A program made the position numbers and the translations under genes. A stretch of 64,000 nt of DNA. Source: Gordonia insulae. Its GTDB lineage: Bacteria; Actinomycetota; Actinomycetes; Mycobacteriales; Mycobacteriaceae. Positions within the stretch are counted from its first letter, which is position 1. Each line of letters opens with the position of its first letter. Shown here piece after piece: positions 24,800 through 32,559 of the stretch. The notes below the pieces were generated by a model that saw only the letters and a program-made list of their open reading frames with translations, was not told the DNA's origin and ran no database searches. The stretch covers positions 806,001 to 870,000 of the forward strand of contig NZ_CP033972.1 of assembly GCF_003855095.1 (NCBI RefSeq). The letters are read 5' to 3'.

Positions 24800-26166
24800 C
24801 CACCACGATGTCTGCCGAGACGGATGGACTGGCCGCGGGAATCGGCACGGTGCTGACCGACGTCACCGGCGAGTCGGTGGAAGTCGGCGACGTTCGACGG
24901 CTCACCGGCGGTGCGAGCCGCGAGACCTGGTCCGCCCGGACACGATCCGGGACCGACGAGCGGACGGTGGTCCTGCGGCGTGATCCGCCGGGTCACGGCG
25001 AACCGGACCGAATGCGCGCCGAGGCCGCATGCCTGCGCGCAGCGGCCGACGCCGGGGTCCCCGTGCCGCGGCTCATCGCGGCCGGCGACGACGCCGTGGG
25101 TATCGGTGCGCCGTACCTGTTGACCGACCTGGTCCCCGGTGAGGCGATCGCTCGGAAGGTGCAGCGCGATCCCGAGTTCGCCGATGCCCGACTCCGACTC
25201 GCCCGGGAGATGGGCCGGGTGCTGGGCATGATCCATCACACCGAGACCGGGTCACTGGCCATGCTCGATCGCCGGGACCCACTTGATCTGATCGAATCCA
25301 TATATCTGGGCTTCGACGAACCGAGACCTGCCGTCGAGGCCGGGCTGCGGTGGCTACGCGACCACCGTCCCGATCGTCGGCCGGATGCACTGGTGCACGG
25401 TGACTTCCGACTCGGCAACATCCTGGTGGACGCGACCGGCATCCGCGGTGTCCTGGACTGGGAACTCGCGCATCTGGGCGATCCGATCGAAGATCTCGGC
25501 TGGTTGTGTGTGCGGGCATGGCGGTTCGGCCGGGACGCACCCGTCGCCGGGATCGGCAGTCGGGAAGATCTCCTCGACGGCTACGCCGAGGCGACCGGTC
25601 TCCGGCCGACGATGGACGAACTGCATTGGTGGGAGGTCTTCGGGACGCTCCGCTGGTTGGTGTTCAGCAGGCTTCAGGCGCAGCGCCACCTCGGGGGAGA
25701 GGAGCACTCGCTCGAACTCGCGGCGGTCGGCAGACGGGTGTGCGAATCGGAATACGATCTGCTGCTCGTGCTCGGACTGCTCGACGACGTCGCCGCTGCA
25801 CCGACATCGTCGTCACCGTCAGCGCTCCATGATCGGCCGCAGGTCACCGAGATCCTGGGACTGGTCTCCGAAACACTCGCCGGCGATGTGCTCGGCGCTC
25901 TGCCGCCGGAGAAGGCCCGCGAACGCTACCTCCTGCGGATCTGCCTGAATCTGCTCGGCATCGTCTCCCGGGAGATCGATGGGGGATCCGGCGACGAGGC
26001 CGTCGTGCAGGAGACGTTGCGTGCGGCGGGATACAGCGGCGAGCAGGATCTGGCCGCGCGACTGCGCGACGGATCAGCCGAGCCCGAGGACACAGGCGTT
26101 CGACACGCGATGTCCGCGGCGGTGATCGCGCGACTGCGCGTCGCCAACCCCCGTCACCTGATGTGA
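24790..26166 (+). CDS. APH-type phosphotransferase fused to a DUF6285 domain (LvaA-LvaB-like fusion)
   Basis: A 458-residue protein. Residues 1-330 are an aminoglycoside/choline-kinase-like domain: LTGGASRETWSARTR near the glycine loop, VHGDFRLGNILVD with catalytic Asp205 and Asn210, and VLDWELAHLGDP with Mg-binding Asp223. After a Ser/Ala-rich linker (333-346) comes a separate domain (347-458): DRPQVTEILGLVSETL, YLLRICLNLLGIVSREI and RVANPRHL, the DUF6285 pattern. In the Pseudomonas levulinate pathway, LvaA (kinase) needs a small partner LvaB and works with LvaC (acyl-CoA dehydrogenase) on 4-hydroxyacyl-CoA; I believe LvaB is DUF6285-like. This gene would fuse LvaA and LvaB. GTG 24790 overlaps the dehydrogenase by ten bases. 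Confidence 0.88.
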   Translation: MAVTTTMSAETDGLAAGIGTVLTDVTGESVEVGDVRRLTGGASRETWSARTRSGTDERTVVLRRDPPGHGEPDRMRAEAACLRAAADAGVPVPRLIAAGDDAVGIGAPYLLTDLVPGEAIARKVQRDPEFADARLRLAREMGRVLGMIHHTETGSLAMLDRRDPLDLIESIYLGFDEPRPAVEAGLRWLRDHRPDRRPDALVHGDFRLGNILVDATGIRGVLDWELAHLGDPIEDLGWLCVRAWRFGRDAPVAGIGSREDLLDGYAEATGLRPTMDELHWWEVFGTLRWLVFSRLQAQRHLGGEEHSLELAAVGRRVCESEYDLLLVLGLLDDVAAAPTSSSPSALHDRPQVTEILGLVSETLAGDVLGALPPEKARERYLLRICLNLLGIVSREIDGGSGDEAVVQETLRAAGYSGEQDLAARLRDGSAEPEDTGVRHAMSAAVIARLRVANPRHLM

Positions 26167-26538
26167 CACGGGCGAGACCTCGTCGACCGGGGGTGGAGTC
26201 GAGCTCGGGTCACGACCCGACCGCCGAACACGGATGACCGGACGGTGCGCTCCTCATCAGCCCCTTTCGTCCCACCGGTGACTCGTTCGCCACGCAAACT
26301 ATATTCCGCCGAAAACCGCACCAGCAGAGCGACATCGGTCTGTCCGGCACCGATGCGGCCGGCGAATCGGGTCGATCGGCGGGCCATCACTTCCCCTGAC
26401 TGCGCAGATCGTGATTCACTCTCTTCACCCAGCCCGAATCGACCGATCGGCGTGTCTGACGACGCCTGCTCGGACGCGGCCATCGATGCCGGCGGGGTGG
26501 GGGCGATGACGGATGGTCCGGGGGGACAGGAACTCGAT
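26167..26538 (+). promoter_or_regulatory. 372-base gene-free stretch with a candidate promoter for the esterase
   Basis: No recognisable gene is present. The only marked feature is an AT-rich block with TATATT (26300-26305) and, 16 bases upstream, GTGACT (26278-26283), a plausible -10/-35 pair. If used, the esterase mRNA would have a leader of about 230 bases. Open frames through this stretch have no family resemblance. Confidence 0.4.
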
Positions 26539-27555
26539 ATGTGGTGGAAATCTTTCGCGATGGGGGTCGCGACAACGACAGCGGTGCTCGGCTGCGTGCT
26601 CGCTTCGGCGCCGGCGGCGGCGGAGCCGGGATCAGAATCGGCGCCGATGGTGTCGTCGCGTGCGCCGGATGGGGCGCGGATCGTCGGCGTGACGATGGTG
26701 ACGCCGACGCGGGCCAAGGTGACGGTGGCGTCTCCCGCGATGGGCCGCCCGATCAGCGTCGGCGTCCTGCTGCCGCGAGAACGGGCGAAGCCGCGGCCCA
26801 CGCTGTATCTGCTCGACGGTATCGACGGTGGCGTCTACACGAATTACACGGAGAGCGGCTGGACGTACCAGACCGACATCGTTGCGTTCATGGCGGACAA
26901 GGACGCCAACATCGTCCTGCCGATCGGCGGAACCGGCTCGTACTACACGGACTGGATCTCCCGGGATCCTGTTCTCGGCCTGAACAAGTGGGAGACGTTC
27001 CTGACCGAAGAGCTTCCGCCGCTCATCGATTCACGATTCCACGGCAACGGGGTCAATGCCATCGGTGGGCTGTCGATGGGTGCTCTCGGGGCCATGTCGC
27101 TGGCAGTGCGGAATCCGGATCTGTACACGGGCGTCGCCGCCTTCAGCGGCTGCCTCGACCAGGGAACCGCCGAGCTACGCCAGGCCACCGCGGCCACCGT
27201 GGCGACACGCGGTGGCAATCCCGACAACATGTGGGGGCCACTGAACAACTCCGATTGGGCCGCCCACGACCCGGCGACACACGTCTCGGTTCTGAAGGGC
27301 AAGCCGCTGTACGTCGCGGTGGGCAATGGTCTGCCCGACCCGGCGCTGGGCTTGGCGGGCATCGCGTCACCGGTTGGCGGCATCCTCGAGGGCGTGGTGC
27401 TGCAGTGCACGCACGGATTCAAGGCGCAGGCCGATCGTGCCGGCGTCGACGTCACCTACGACTTCCGCGCCGGCCTGCACTCGTGGGGGTATTGGAACCA
27501 GGATCTGCATCGCGCGTGGCCGACACTGGCCCGGGCGCTACATCTGAGCCACTGA
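26539..27555 (+). CDS. secreted mycolyltransferase-like esterase (Ag85/Cmt family alpha/beta hydrolase)
   Basis: A 338-residue exported protein. Residues 1-31 are a signal peptide (MWWKSFAMGVATTTAVLGCV, ending near SAPAAAEPG). The catalytic domain has PRPTLYLLDGIDGG, VLPIGGTGSYYTDW, the nucleophile elbow GGLSMGALGAM with Ser179, and GLHSWGYWNQDLH with His314. The GxSMG elbow, the D/E-W-x-x-E-F/L-like WETFLTEELPPLI stretch and HSWGYW are hallmarks of Ag85 and corynebacterial mycolyltransferases, which move mycolic acids between trehalose and arabinogalactan; simple esterases share the fold. ATG 26539 follows AGGA at seven bases. It stands alone, upstream of tRNA genes on the other strand, and ends at a strong hairpin. 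Confidence 0.87.
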   Translation: MWWKSFAMGVATTTAVLGCVLASAPAAAEPGSESAPMVSSRAPDGARIVGVTMVTPTRAKVTVASPAMGRPISVGVLLPRERAKPRPTLYLLDGIDGGVYTNYTESGWTYQTDIVAFMADKDANIVLPIGGTGSYYTDWISRDPVLGLNKWETFLTEELPPLIDSRFHGNGVNAIGGLSMGALGAMSLAVRNPDLYTGVAAFSGCLDQGTAELRQATAATVATRGGNPDNMWGPLNNSDWAAHDPATHVSVLKGKPLYVAVGNGLPDPALGLAGIASPVGGILEGVVLQCTHGFKAQADRAGVDVTYDFRAGLHSWGYWNQDLHRAWPTLARALHLSH

Positions 27556-27567
27556 GATCGGGACACG

Positions 27568-27597
27568 AGAAAGCCCGCTGTCGCCAGCGGGCTTTCT
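27568..27597. terminator. perfect 13-bp hairpin terminator between the esterase and the tRNA operon
   Basis: AGAAAGCCCGCTG (27568-27580) pairs perfectly with CAGCGGGCTTTCT (27585-27597). On the minus strand the loop is GCGA, a GNRA tetraloop, and the stem starts at the last A of the tRNA-Val CCA end. It can stop the three-tRNA transcript from the right and the esterase transcript from the left. Confidence 0.85.
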
Positions 27598-27671
27598 GGT
27601 GCGCGATACAGGGATTGAACCTGTGACCTCTTCCGTGTCAGGGAAGCGCTCTCCCGCTGAGCTAATCGCGC
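27597..27671 (-). tRNA. tRNA-Val (anticodon GAC), CCA encoded
   Basis: Reading the minus strand from 27671: acceptor GCGCGAT pairs with ATCGCGC. The D arm is TAGCTCAGCGGGAGAGC, the anticodon arm CTTCC-CTGACAC-GGAAG gives GAC, and the T arm is CACAGGTTCAATCCCTGT. Discriminator A at 27600 and CCA at 27599-27597 are encoded. It is the last of three minus-strand tRNA genes. Confidence 0.97.
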
Positions 27672-27693
27672 GAGACTATGAAGTTGGTGATCT

Positions 27694-27767
27694 TGGAGGC
27701 GGCGACGGGAATCGAACCCGTGTGCACGGCTTTGCAGGCCGTTGCCTCACCACTCGGCCACACCGCC
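27694..27767 (-). tRNA. tRNA-Cys (anticodon GCA), CCA encoded
   Basis: From 27767 on the minus strand: acceptor GGCGGTG pairs with CGCCGCC (one G-U). D arm GGCCGAGTGGTGAGGC, anticodon arm ACGGC-CTGCAAA-GCCGT with anticodon GCA, T arm CACGGGTTCGATTCCCGT. Discriminator T and CCA are encoded (27697-27694). It lies 22 bases from tRNA-Val and 24 bases from tRNA-Gly, so the three are probably one transcript. Confidence 0.97.
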
Positions 27768-27791
27768 AATTGCGAGAGGACTCGCTCGCCG

Positions 27792-27864
27792 AGCGGATGA
27801 CGGGATTCGAACCCGCGACCCTCACCTTGGCAAGGTGATGCGCTACCAGCTGCGCTACATCCGC
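27792..27864 (-). tRNA. tRNA-Gly (anticodon GCC)
   Basis: From 27864 on the minus strand: acceptor GCGGATG pairs with CATCCGC, D arm TAGCGCAGCTGGTAGCGC, anticodon arm CACCT-TGCCA-AGGTG region with anticodon GCC, and T arm GCGGGTTCGAATCCCGT. Discriminator T at 27792; CCA is not encoded. First gene of the minus-strand tRNA cluster. Confidence 0.97.
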
Positions 27865-28009
27865 GTGGTCGGGAGCAGATCTTGTGGATCTTTGTTGCTC
27901 TCGACGCGAAGCAGAACACTATCGGACCACTCCGCGCCGTGCCAAATCGGCTGGTCAGCGGGTCGCGTCATCGCGCTGAAACACTTCGACACGGCATCGT
28001 CGGAAGGAT

Positions 28010-28039
28010 TTGGGTTCCGCGGACCAATCCGTGTAATCT
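28010..28039 (+). promoter_or_regulatory. candidate promoter of tRNA-Val(CAC)
   Basis: TTGGGT (28010-28015) and TAATCT (28034-28039) are separated by 18 bases, and the tRNA begins 37 bases after the -10 box. This is a good fit for a housekeeping sigma promoter of a tRNA gene. Confidence 0.55.
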
Positions 28040-28075
28040 TCCTCCTCGTGCACCGGCGCCGATCGCGCCGCGCGC

Positions 28076-28150
28076 GGTCCCGTGGCTCAGTGGAAGAGCG
28101 TCCCGTTCACACCGGGAAGGTCGCTGGTTCGATCCCAGCCGGGACCACCA
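28076..28150 (+). tRNA. tRNA-Val (anticodon CAC), CCA encoded
   Basis: Acceptor GGTCCCG (28076-28082) pairs with CGGGACC (28140-28146), D arm TGGCTCAGTGGAAGAGC, anticodon arm TCCCG-TTCACAC-CGGGA with anticodon CAC, and T arm GCTGGTTCGATCCCAGC. Discriminator A at 28147 and CCA at 28148-28150 are encoded. It is on the strand opposite the other three tRNA genes, with its own promoter. Confidence 0.97.
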
Positions 28151-28196
28151 CCATCATCGATTCCTTCGACGCGGTTCTCGCGTCTGCCTGCCGGTC

Positions 28197-29738
28197 TCAC
28201 TCCCGAGCACGAGTCGGCGCAACGCGCGCCACCCCACGAAGCATCCACGGCGTTCGGCGCGCCATCGCCGCGACCGCACGGTCGGTCCGGCGCATGCCGG
28301 TGTGCGGCCCCGGTGTCGGAGTGGCCAGCAGGTCGGCCTCGGTCGAGCCGGGGGAGGCGCCGTGGCGGTCGACCGCCAGGAGTTGCCAGGTACCGGAGAT
28401 CCCCCGCAACTCGACGGTGCCGCGGTCGGCGAATCCCGTACCCGAACCCACCACCAGATCGCGGACGGTGCGCGACACCAGAATCTCTCCCGCACCGGCC
28501 TTTCCGAGGATGCGTGCGGCGATGTGCACGGCGATCCCACCGATGTCATCGCCGATGAGTTCGCATTCACCGGTATGGATGCCGGCCCGGATCTCGACGC
28601 CGAGCGTCTCGGACTCCGACCGTAGCGCCTCGGCGCAGCGGATCGCCTGTGTCGGACCGGTGAAGGTGATGAGATGGCCGTCGCCGGTGCTCTTCACCAC
28701 CGTGCCGCCGAATCGCTCGGTCGACTCGGTGGTGATCTGGGTGAAACGCTGCAGCACCGCCCGCCACCGCTCATCGCCGGCGGCCTCGGCGTGTCGGGTG
28801 GAGGCCACCATGTCGGTGAACAGCACGGTGCGCAGCGCGCGATGCGAGGGGGCCGGCGCCGCGTGGCTGCCGGTGAGGAACTCTTCGACCGCGGTGAGGA
28901 TCCGGTCGGGTTCGGTGGCCCAGGGGGCGTGGTCGATTCCGTCCACCTCGAGCCAGCGCGCGTCCGGGATGTGGTCGGCGAGGTATCGGCCTCCTTGGAC
29001 CGGAACGGTTTCGTCGCAGGCGTGGATCACCAGGGCGGGTGTGGTCAACGTCGCCAGCGCCGGCCGCACATCGATCAGGAAATTCGACTGCACTGTCGCG
29101 CGCGCCATGCCCGGGCTGGCGCACATGCGCTCGACCATCGCGAGCTGGCGCATCGACCGGATCGACGGAAACATGCGTTTGGTGGCCACGCCGGTGCCCC
29201 AGGACGACATCGCTGCGCGTGCGAACTCCTGCAGGCCGACGAGCTTGTCGACGGTGGGTGCGTAGTCCGCGCCGATCTCGCGGACGAGCTGCGCCCGCAA
29301 CTCGACCGGATCAGCGTTGAGGACGTCCCAGTCGGCGCTCGCCAGAAAGGCGAACGAGCCGTAGATGACGATGGCCCGGACCCGATCCGGTCGTTGGGCC
29401 GCGAAATAGATGGCCTGGGAGCCGCCCTCGCTCATCCCGAAGAGTGCGGCGTCACCGAACCCTGCGGCGTCCATGACCGCCTCGATCTCGCTGACGCGAT
29501 CGTCGAGGGTGCGGACCTGTGGCAGCGGGTCCGACAGGCCCACCCCGGCCTTGTCGAACAGGAGCACCCGGCAGAATGTCCCGAGCTGGTCGAAGAACGC
29601 CTTGAACTCCGGAGTGGTCCAGAACAACTCGATGTGGGTGACCATCGGGCCGACGAAGACGAGATCGATCGGCCCGGCGCCGAATACCTGATACGCAAGG
29701 CTGAGATCGCCGCATCGTGCATACGATGTCTCCGGCAC
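28197..29738 (-). CDS. alpha/beta hydrolase-adenylate cyclase fusion (Rv1900c/LipJ-like)
   Basis: A 513-residue two-domain protein. Residues 1-290 are an alpha/beta hydrolase: FVGPMVTHIELFW, LLFDKAGVGLSD, nucleophile elbow GMSEGGS with Ser103, Asp242 (HACDETVP) and His270 (GIDHAPW), so the triad is complete. Residues about 300-460 are a class III cyclase homology domain: TVLFTDMVASTRHAEAAG with metal-binding Asp309, VKSTGDGHLITF with Asp353, then RAGIHTGECEL and GIAVHIAARI. This architecture is that of mycobacterial Rv1900c, which has adenylate cyclase activity. The GTG start at 29738 is preceded by TATCGT seven bases upstream, suggesting a leaderless mRNA. Monocistronic, between tRNA-Val and the glycosyltransferase. 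Confidence 0.92.
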   Translation of the reverse strand: MPETSYARCGDLSLAYQVFGAGPIDLVFVGPMVTHIELFWTTPEFKAFFDQLGTFCRVLLFDKAGVGLSDPLPQVRTLDDRVSEIEAVMDAAGFGDAALFGMSEGGSQAIYFAAQRPDRVRAIVIYGSFAFLASADWDVLNADPVELRAQLVREIGADYAPTVDKLVGLQEFARAAMSSWGTGVATKRMFPSIRSMRQLAMVERMCASPGMARATVQSNFLIDVRPALATLTTPALVIHACDETVPVQGGRYLADHIPDARWLEVDGIDHAPWATEPDRILTAVEEFLTGSHAAPAPSHRALRTVLFTDMVASTRHAEAAGDERWRAVLQRFTQITTESTERFGGTVVKSTGDGHLITFTGPTQAIRCAEALRSESETLGVEIRAGIHTGECELIGDDIGGIAVHIAARILGKAGAGEILVSRTVRDLVVGSGTGFADRGTVELRGISGTWQLLAVDRHGASPGSTEADLLATPTPGPHTGMRRTDRAVAAMARRTPWMLRGVARVAPTRARE

Positions 29739-29833
29739 GCACTCGACGATACGACCGGCGGGCCACAGAGAAGTCCGGTTTGGCCTTCTGCTCGGCGCAG
29801 CCGCTTCCGCGTCGACGTCGCGGTGTCACCGGC

Positions 29834-31117
29834 TCAGCCGCCGGTCACCGACGTCTCGGTCACTTCGATCTCCTCGAGTTCCGCGACCAGCGCGCCCGCT
29901 TCGGCGTCATGGCGGATGATCGCGCCCAGCCGTGCAGCCGCGTCGGCGTACGCGGAATCGCCGAGCACCTGCTGCGTGGCTGCGGCGATCTTGCGTGCGC
30001 TTGCTTTGCGGGACAAAGTCTTTCCGGCTCCTCGTACACTGACTCGGACCGCGTTGTCGGCCTGATCGCGGCCATGGGGGAGTGCGACGATCGGTACACC
30101 GGCGGCGAGGGTCCGGACCACCGTGCCGTGGCCGGCATGGGTGATGACGGCATCGGCGTGGGGCAGGATCCGGGAGTGCGGTGCCGCCTCGACGACGGTC
30201 ACGGTGTCCGGGGCGGTCAGCGCGCCGGGATCGACGGCCGGTCCGGTCGTCACATATCCGCGTACGGGGAGTTCGGCGAGCGCATCGATCACGCGCTGCA
30301 GGCACCCCACCTGATCCTGGAACGTCGACGACAGGGCGACCAGGACCAGCGGCGCGTCACCCGGGGGAGGGGTCCACGGTGCATCCGACGTCCAGGCCGG
30401 GTCGTCGAGGACCGCACCGACATACCGCACCCGGGCGGGCATCCGGGCGGGGAAGTCGAACTCGGCGGACGTCAGCACGAGGTGCTTGCGGGCGAGGTTC
30501 GCCTGATCGAAGAACCCCTCCACCGGGGGTAGTCCGTACGTCGCGCGCACCGCGTTCAGCGCGGGGACACCCTTGTTCCACTGCCGCAGCGTCAGTGACC
30601 GGACGACGCGATCACGAAGTCGGGTGAGGGGGCCGTGGGCGGGCGTCAGTCCGAGACCGCTCGGTGGCATCCCCTCGACCGGGAGCAGATAGGTGTTGGG
30701 GAACGGCACGTCGAACGGGACGCCGCGGGCCTGTGCGGCAACCATCGCGCCGACGGCGAAGAAGGAGCACACCGCCAGATCGGGTTTCACCGTGTCGATC
30801 GCGTGGGCCGTGTCGTGTGCGTAGGCCGGTGCGGGACCGGCGAATTGGTACTCGAGGAGTCTGCCGAACAGCTCGAGTGGGTTGGTGCACTCCCAGTCGC
30901 GGTAGGGGTCGTCCTCCGGTCGGCGCGAGGCACGGTTGGGCGCGGTGGTCCACGGGATGAAGGTGGCGCCCGTTGCGTGGACGTCGGACGCCATCGAGTC
31001 CTCGGCGAGCACCGTGACGTGATGGCCCCGTTCGACCAGGCGACGTGCCGCGCCGAGCTCGGGCGGCACGGTGCCACCGCCGTCGACGAGTGCGAAGAGG
31101 TAGGTCCGAGCGTTCAT
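29834..31117 (-). CDS. UDP-glycosyltransferase-like enzyme (MGT/YjiC-type GT1)
   Basis: A 427-residue GT-B glycosyltransferase. The N-terminal acceptor domain begins MNARTYLFALVDGGGTVPPE and has RRLVERGHHVTVLAED. The C-terminal donor domain holds VLVALSSTFQDQ near 255 and the signature VITHAGHGTVVRTLAAGVPI...PHGRDQADNAVRV near 335-370, the H-x-x-x-G-T...P...D-Q pattern of macrolide and natural-product glycosyltransferases. Sugar and acceptor cannot be told. ATG 31117 overlaps the tetR stop by four bases, so the pair is translationally coupled and should be co-regulated by that TetR. A detoxifying glycosylation is a reasonable inference. Confidence 0.88.
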   Translation of the reverse strand: MNARTYLFALVDGGGTVPPELGAARRLVERGHHVTVLAEDSMASDVHATGATFIPWTTAPNRASRRPEDDPYRDWECTNPLELFGRLLEYQFAGPAPAYAHDTAHAIDTVKPDLAVCSFFAVGAMVAAQARGVPFDVPFPNTYLLPVEGMPPSGLGLTPAHGPLTRLRDRVVRSLTLRQWNKGVPALNAVRATYGLPPVEGFFDQANLARKHLVLTSAEFDFPARMPARVRYVGAVLDDPAWTSDAPWTPPPGDAPLVLVALSSTFQDQVGCLQRVIDALAELPVRGYVTTGPAVDPGALTAPDTVTVVEAAPHSRILPHADAVITHAGHGTVVRTLAAGVPIVALPHGRDQADNAVRVSVRGAGKTLSRKASARKIAAATQQVLGDSAYADAAARLGAIIRHDAEAGALVAELEEIEVTETSVTGG

Positions 31118-31707
31118 GGTGCGATGCCTCTCAATACACCGACCACCAGGTCGGCCATGGTCTTCTCGGTCTCGGCGCGGCTGCGTCGGAGATCGCGTCG
31201 GAGCAGCTTCCAGGTGTAGACGTCGGTGGCGGCGTGCAGGGCGTCCAGGAGTTGTTCGCGCCATGCAGGGTCGGTGGGCAGCTCGGTGTCGAACATCGCC
31301 GCCAGCCAGGCCCGGTGGCCGGCCCGGGCGACATCCATCTGTGCGGACAACTCGGGGAGACGATCCGCCGATGTGGCCCAGCGGACGTTGGCGTCGCCCA
31401 TGTCCTCGTAGTCGTCGACGAGGGCATGGACAGCTCCCTCGACGTCACCCGGGCGCGCCGCGTAGCGCGTGTCGTTGGCCTGCGCCGCGAAGAGCTCCGT
31501 CACGCCGAGAACCACACCGGCCTTGGATTCGAAGTGATTCAGGACGGTCTGGTGGGACACCCCCGACGCCTTGGCGATCGACGCCAGGGTCACGTCCTCG
31601 AACGCCTTCTCGAGGAAGAGTTCCTTGGCGGCGGCCAGGATTCGAGCGCGTGTGGCGACCTTGCCGTTGGCGCGGCCGGATTGGGTGTAGGTGCGTGTCG
31701 TTTTCAT
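31114..31707 (-). CDS. TetR-family transcriptional regulator controlling the glycosyltransferase
   Basis: A 197-residue regulator. HTH in residues 17-63: KVATRARILAAAKELFLEKA, then IAKASGVSHQTVLNHFESKA. The C-terminal domain (GVTELFAAQANDTRYAARPG, DMGDANVRWATSADRLPELS) is of the common unannotated TetR_C type. I start at ATG 31707 because a 38-base palindromic operator lies immediately upstream of it; longer in-frame starts would put the operator inside the gene. No ribosome-binding site is present, so translation is probably leaderless. Its stop overlaps the glycosyltransferase start. Confidence 0.9.
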   Translation of the reverse strand: MKTTRTYTQSGRANGKVATRARILAAAKELFLEKAFEDVTLASIAKASGVSHQTVLNHFESKAGVVLGVTELFAAQANDTRYAARPGDVEGAVHALVDDYEDMGDANVRWATSADRLPELSAQMDVARAGHRAWLAAMFDTELPTDPAWREQLLDALHAATDVYTWKLLRRDLRRSRAETEKTMADLVVGVLRGIAP

Positions 31708-31745
31708 TTGACTGTCACTCAACCACTGATTTGAGTGGCAGTCAA
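31708..31745. promoter_or_regulatory. twin palindromic TetR operator overlapping the tetR promoter
   Basis: TTGACTGTCACTCAA (31708-31722) and TTGAGTGGCAGTCAA (31731-31745) form an inverted repeat with one mismatch and an eight-base spacer. Each arm is itself a near-perfect 15-bp palindrome (TTGA-N-TG-N-CA-N-TCAA), with centres 23 bases apart, about two helical turns. The site covers a possible minus-strand -35 (TTGACT, 31745-31740) and -10 (TTGAGT, 31722-31717) with 17-base spacing, and its left edge touches the tetR start codon. Two TetR dimers on the same DNA face is the simplest reading. Confidence 0.75.
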
Positions 31746-31862
31746 GCGAAATTATCCGCGTGCCAACGGTCGTCTTCCGGGGCGGGTGCAGTGAGTTCTC
31801 GTCCATGCGAGGGTCTGTATGTGCGCACACCGCCATCGGGGCGGTCGGACAGGGAGTGGCAC

Positions 31863-32426
31863 ATGGGCCAGATCGTGGTGAGCGAGTTCGTTTCCGTCGA
31901 CGGCGTGATGGAGGCGCCCGGCGGCGAGGAGGGCCACCCGCACACGGGCTGGACGATCGAGCACCACACGCCGGAGTTGCGCGCCATCAAGCGCGACGAG
32001 ATCCTGGCGGCCGACGTGCATCTGCTCGGCCGCCGGACCTATGAGTCCTTCGCGGGGGCGTGGCCGCACTACGAGGATGACGACGGATTTGCCGTGAAGA
32101 TGAACTCGATGCGCAAGTGTGTCGTCACCTCGACACTGACCGAACTCGAGTGGAACAACTCGGTCGTCCTCGACGGTCCCATCGACTCATCGGTGCGCCG
32201 ATTGCGCGACGAGGTCGACGGTGACGTGCTCGTCGCCGGAAGTCGAACCCTGGTGCACACATTGCTGACCCTCGGCCTCGTCGACCAACTCCGCCTGATG
32301 GTGTTCCCGGTCGTGCTCGGCTCCGGCTTCCGCGTCTTCCCGGACACCGAACAGAAGATCGACGTGACGCTCATCGATCAACGCACCCTCGGCAACGGGG
32401 TCCAGTTCGTCACCTACCGGGTCTGA
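31863..32426 (+). CDS. DHFR-fold reductase (RibD C-terminal-domain family, YyaP-like)
   Basis: A 187-residue single-domain protein: MGQIVVSEFVSVDGVMEAPG, ADVHLLGRRTYESFAGAWPH, KCVVTSTLTELEWNNSVVLD, GDVLVAGSRTLVHTLLTLGL and VDQLRLMVFPVVLGSGFRVF. This is the widespread dihydrofolate-reductase-family protein related to RibD_C; physiological substrates of the group are mostly unknown. AGGGAG lies eight bases before ATG 31863. It is divergent from the tetR-glycosyltransferase unit across 155 bases that contain the twin operator, so it may share that control, though the operator is far nearer to tetR. Confidence 0.87.
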   Translation: MGQIVVSEFVSVDGVMEAPGGEEGHPHTGWTIEHHTPELRAIKRDEILAADVHLLGRRTYESFAGAWPHYEDDDGFAVKMNSMRKCVVTSTLTELEWNNSVVLDGPIDSSVRRLRDEVDGDVLVAGSRTLVHTLLTLGLVDQLRLMVFPVVLGSGFRVFPDTEQKIDVTLIDQRTLGNGVQFVTYRV

Positions 32427-32559
32427 GCGACGCCGGACCCCCGCCGCGACTGCTCGAACCGCGCGATACGGGCCCGGATCGACGACGACAAACCAGACCT
32501 TCCCGGCGCCACGGCGATTCGCCTCGCCAGGTCCGATGTCGTGCGAGTACGTTCGGCTC

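Noticed and set aside
27597..28150. Prophage or integrative element attachment site at the tRNA cluster
   Set aside because: No integrase gene, no duplicated tRNA 3' end and no phage-like genes anywhere in the window.
29717..30532. Plus-strand open frame opposite the glycosyltransferase
   Set aside because: Complementary shadow; the minus-strand protein has clear GT1 donor-site motifs.
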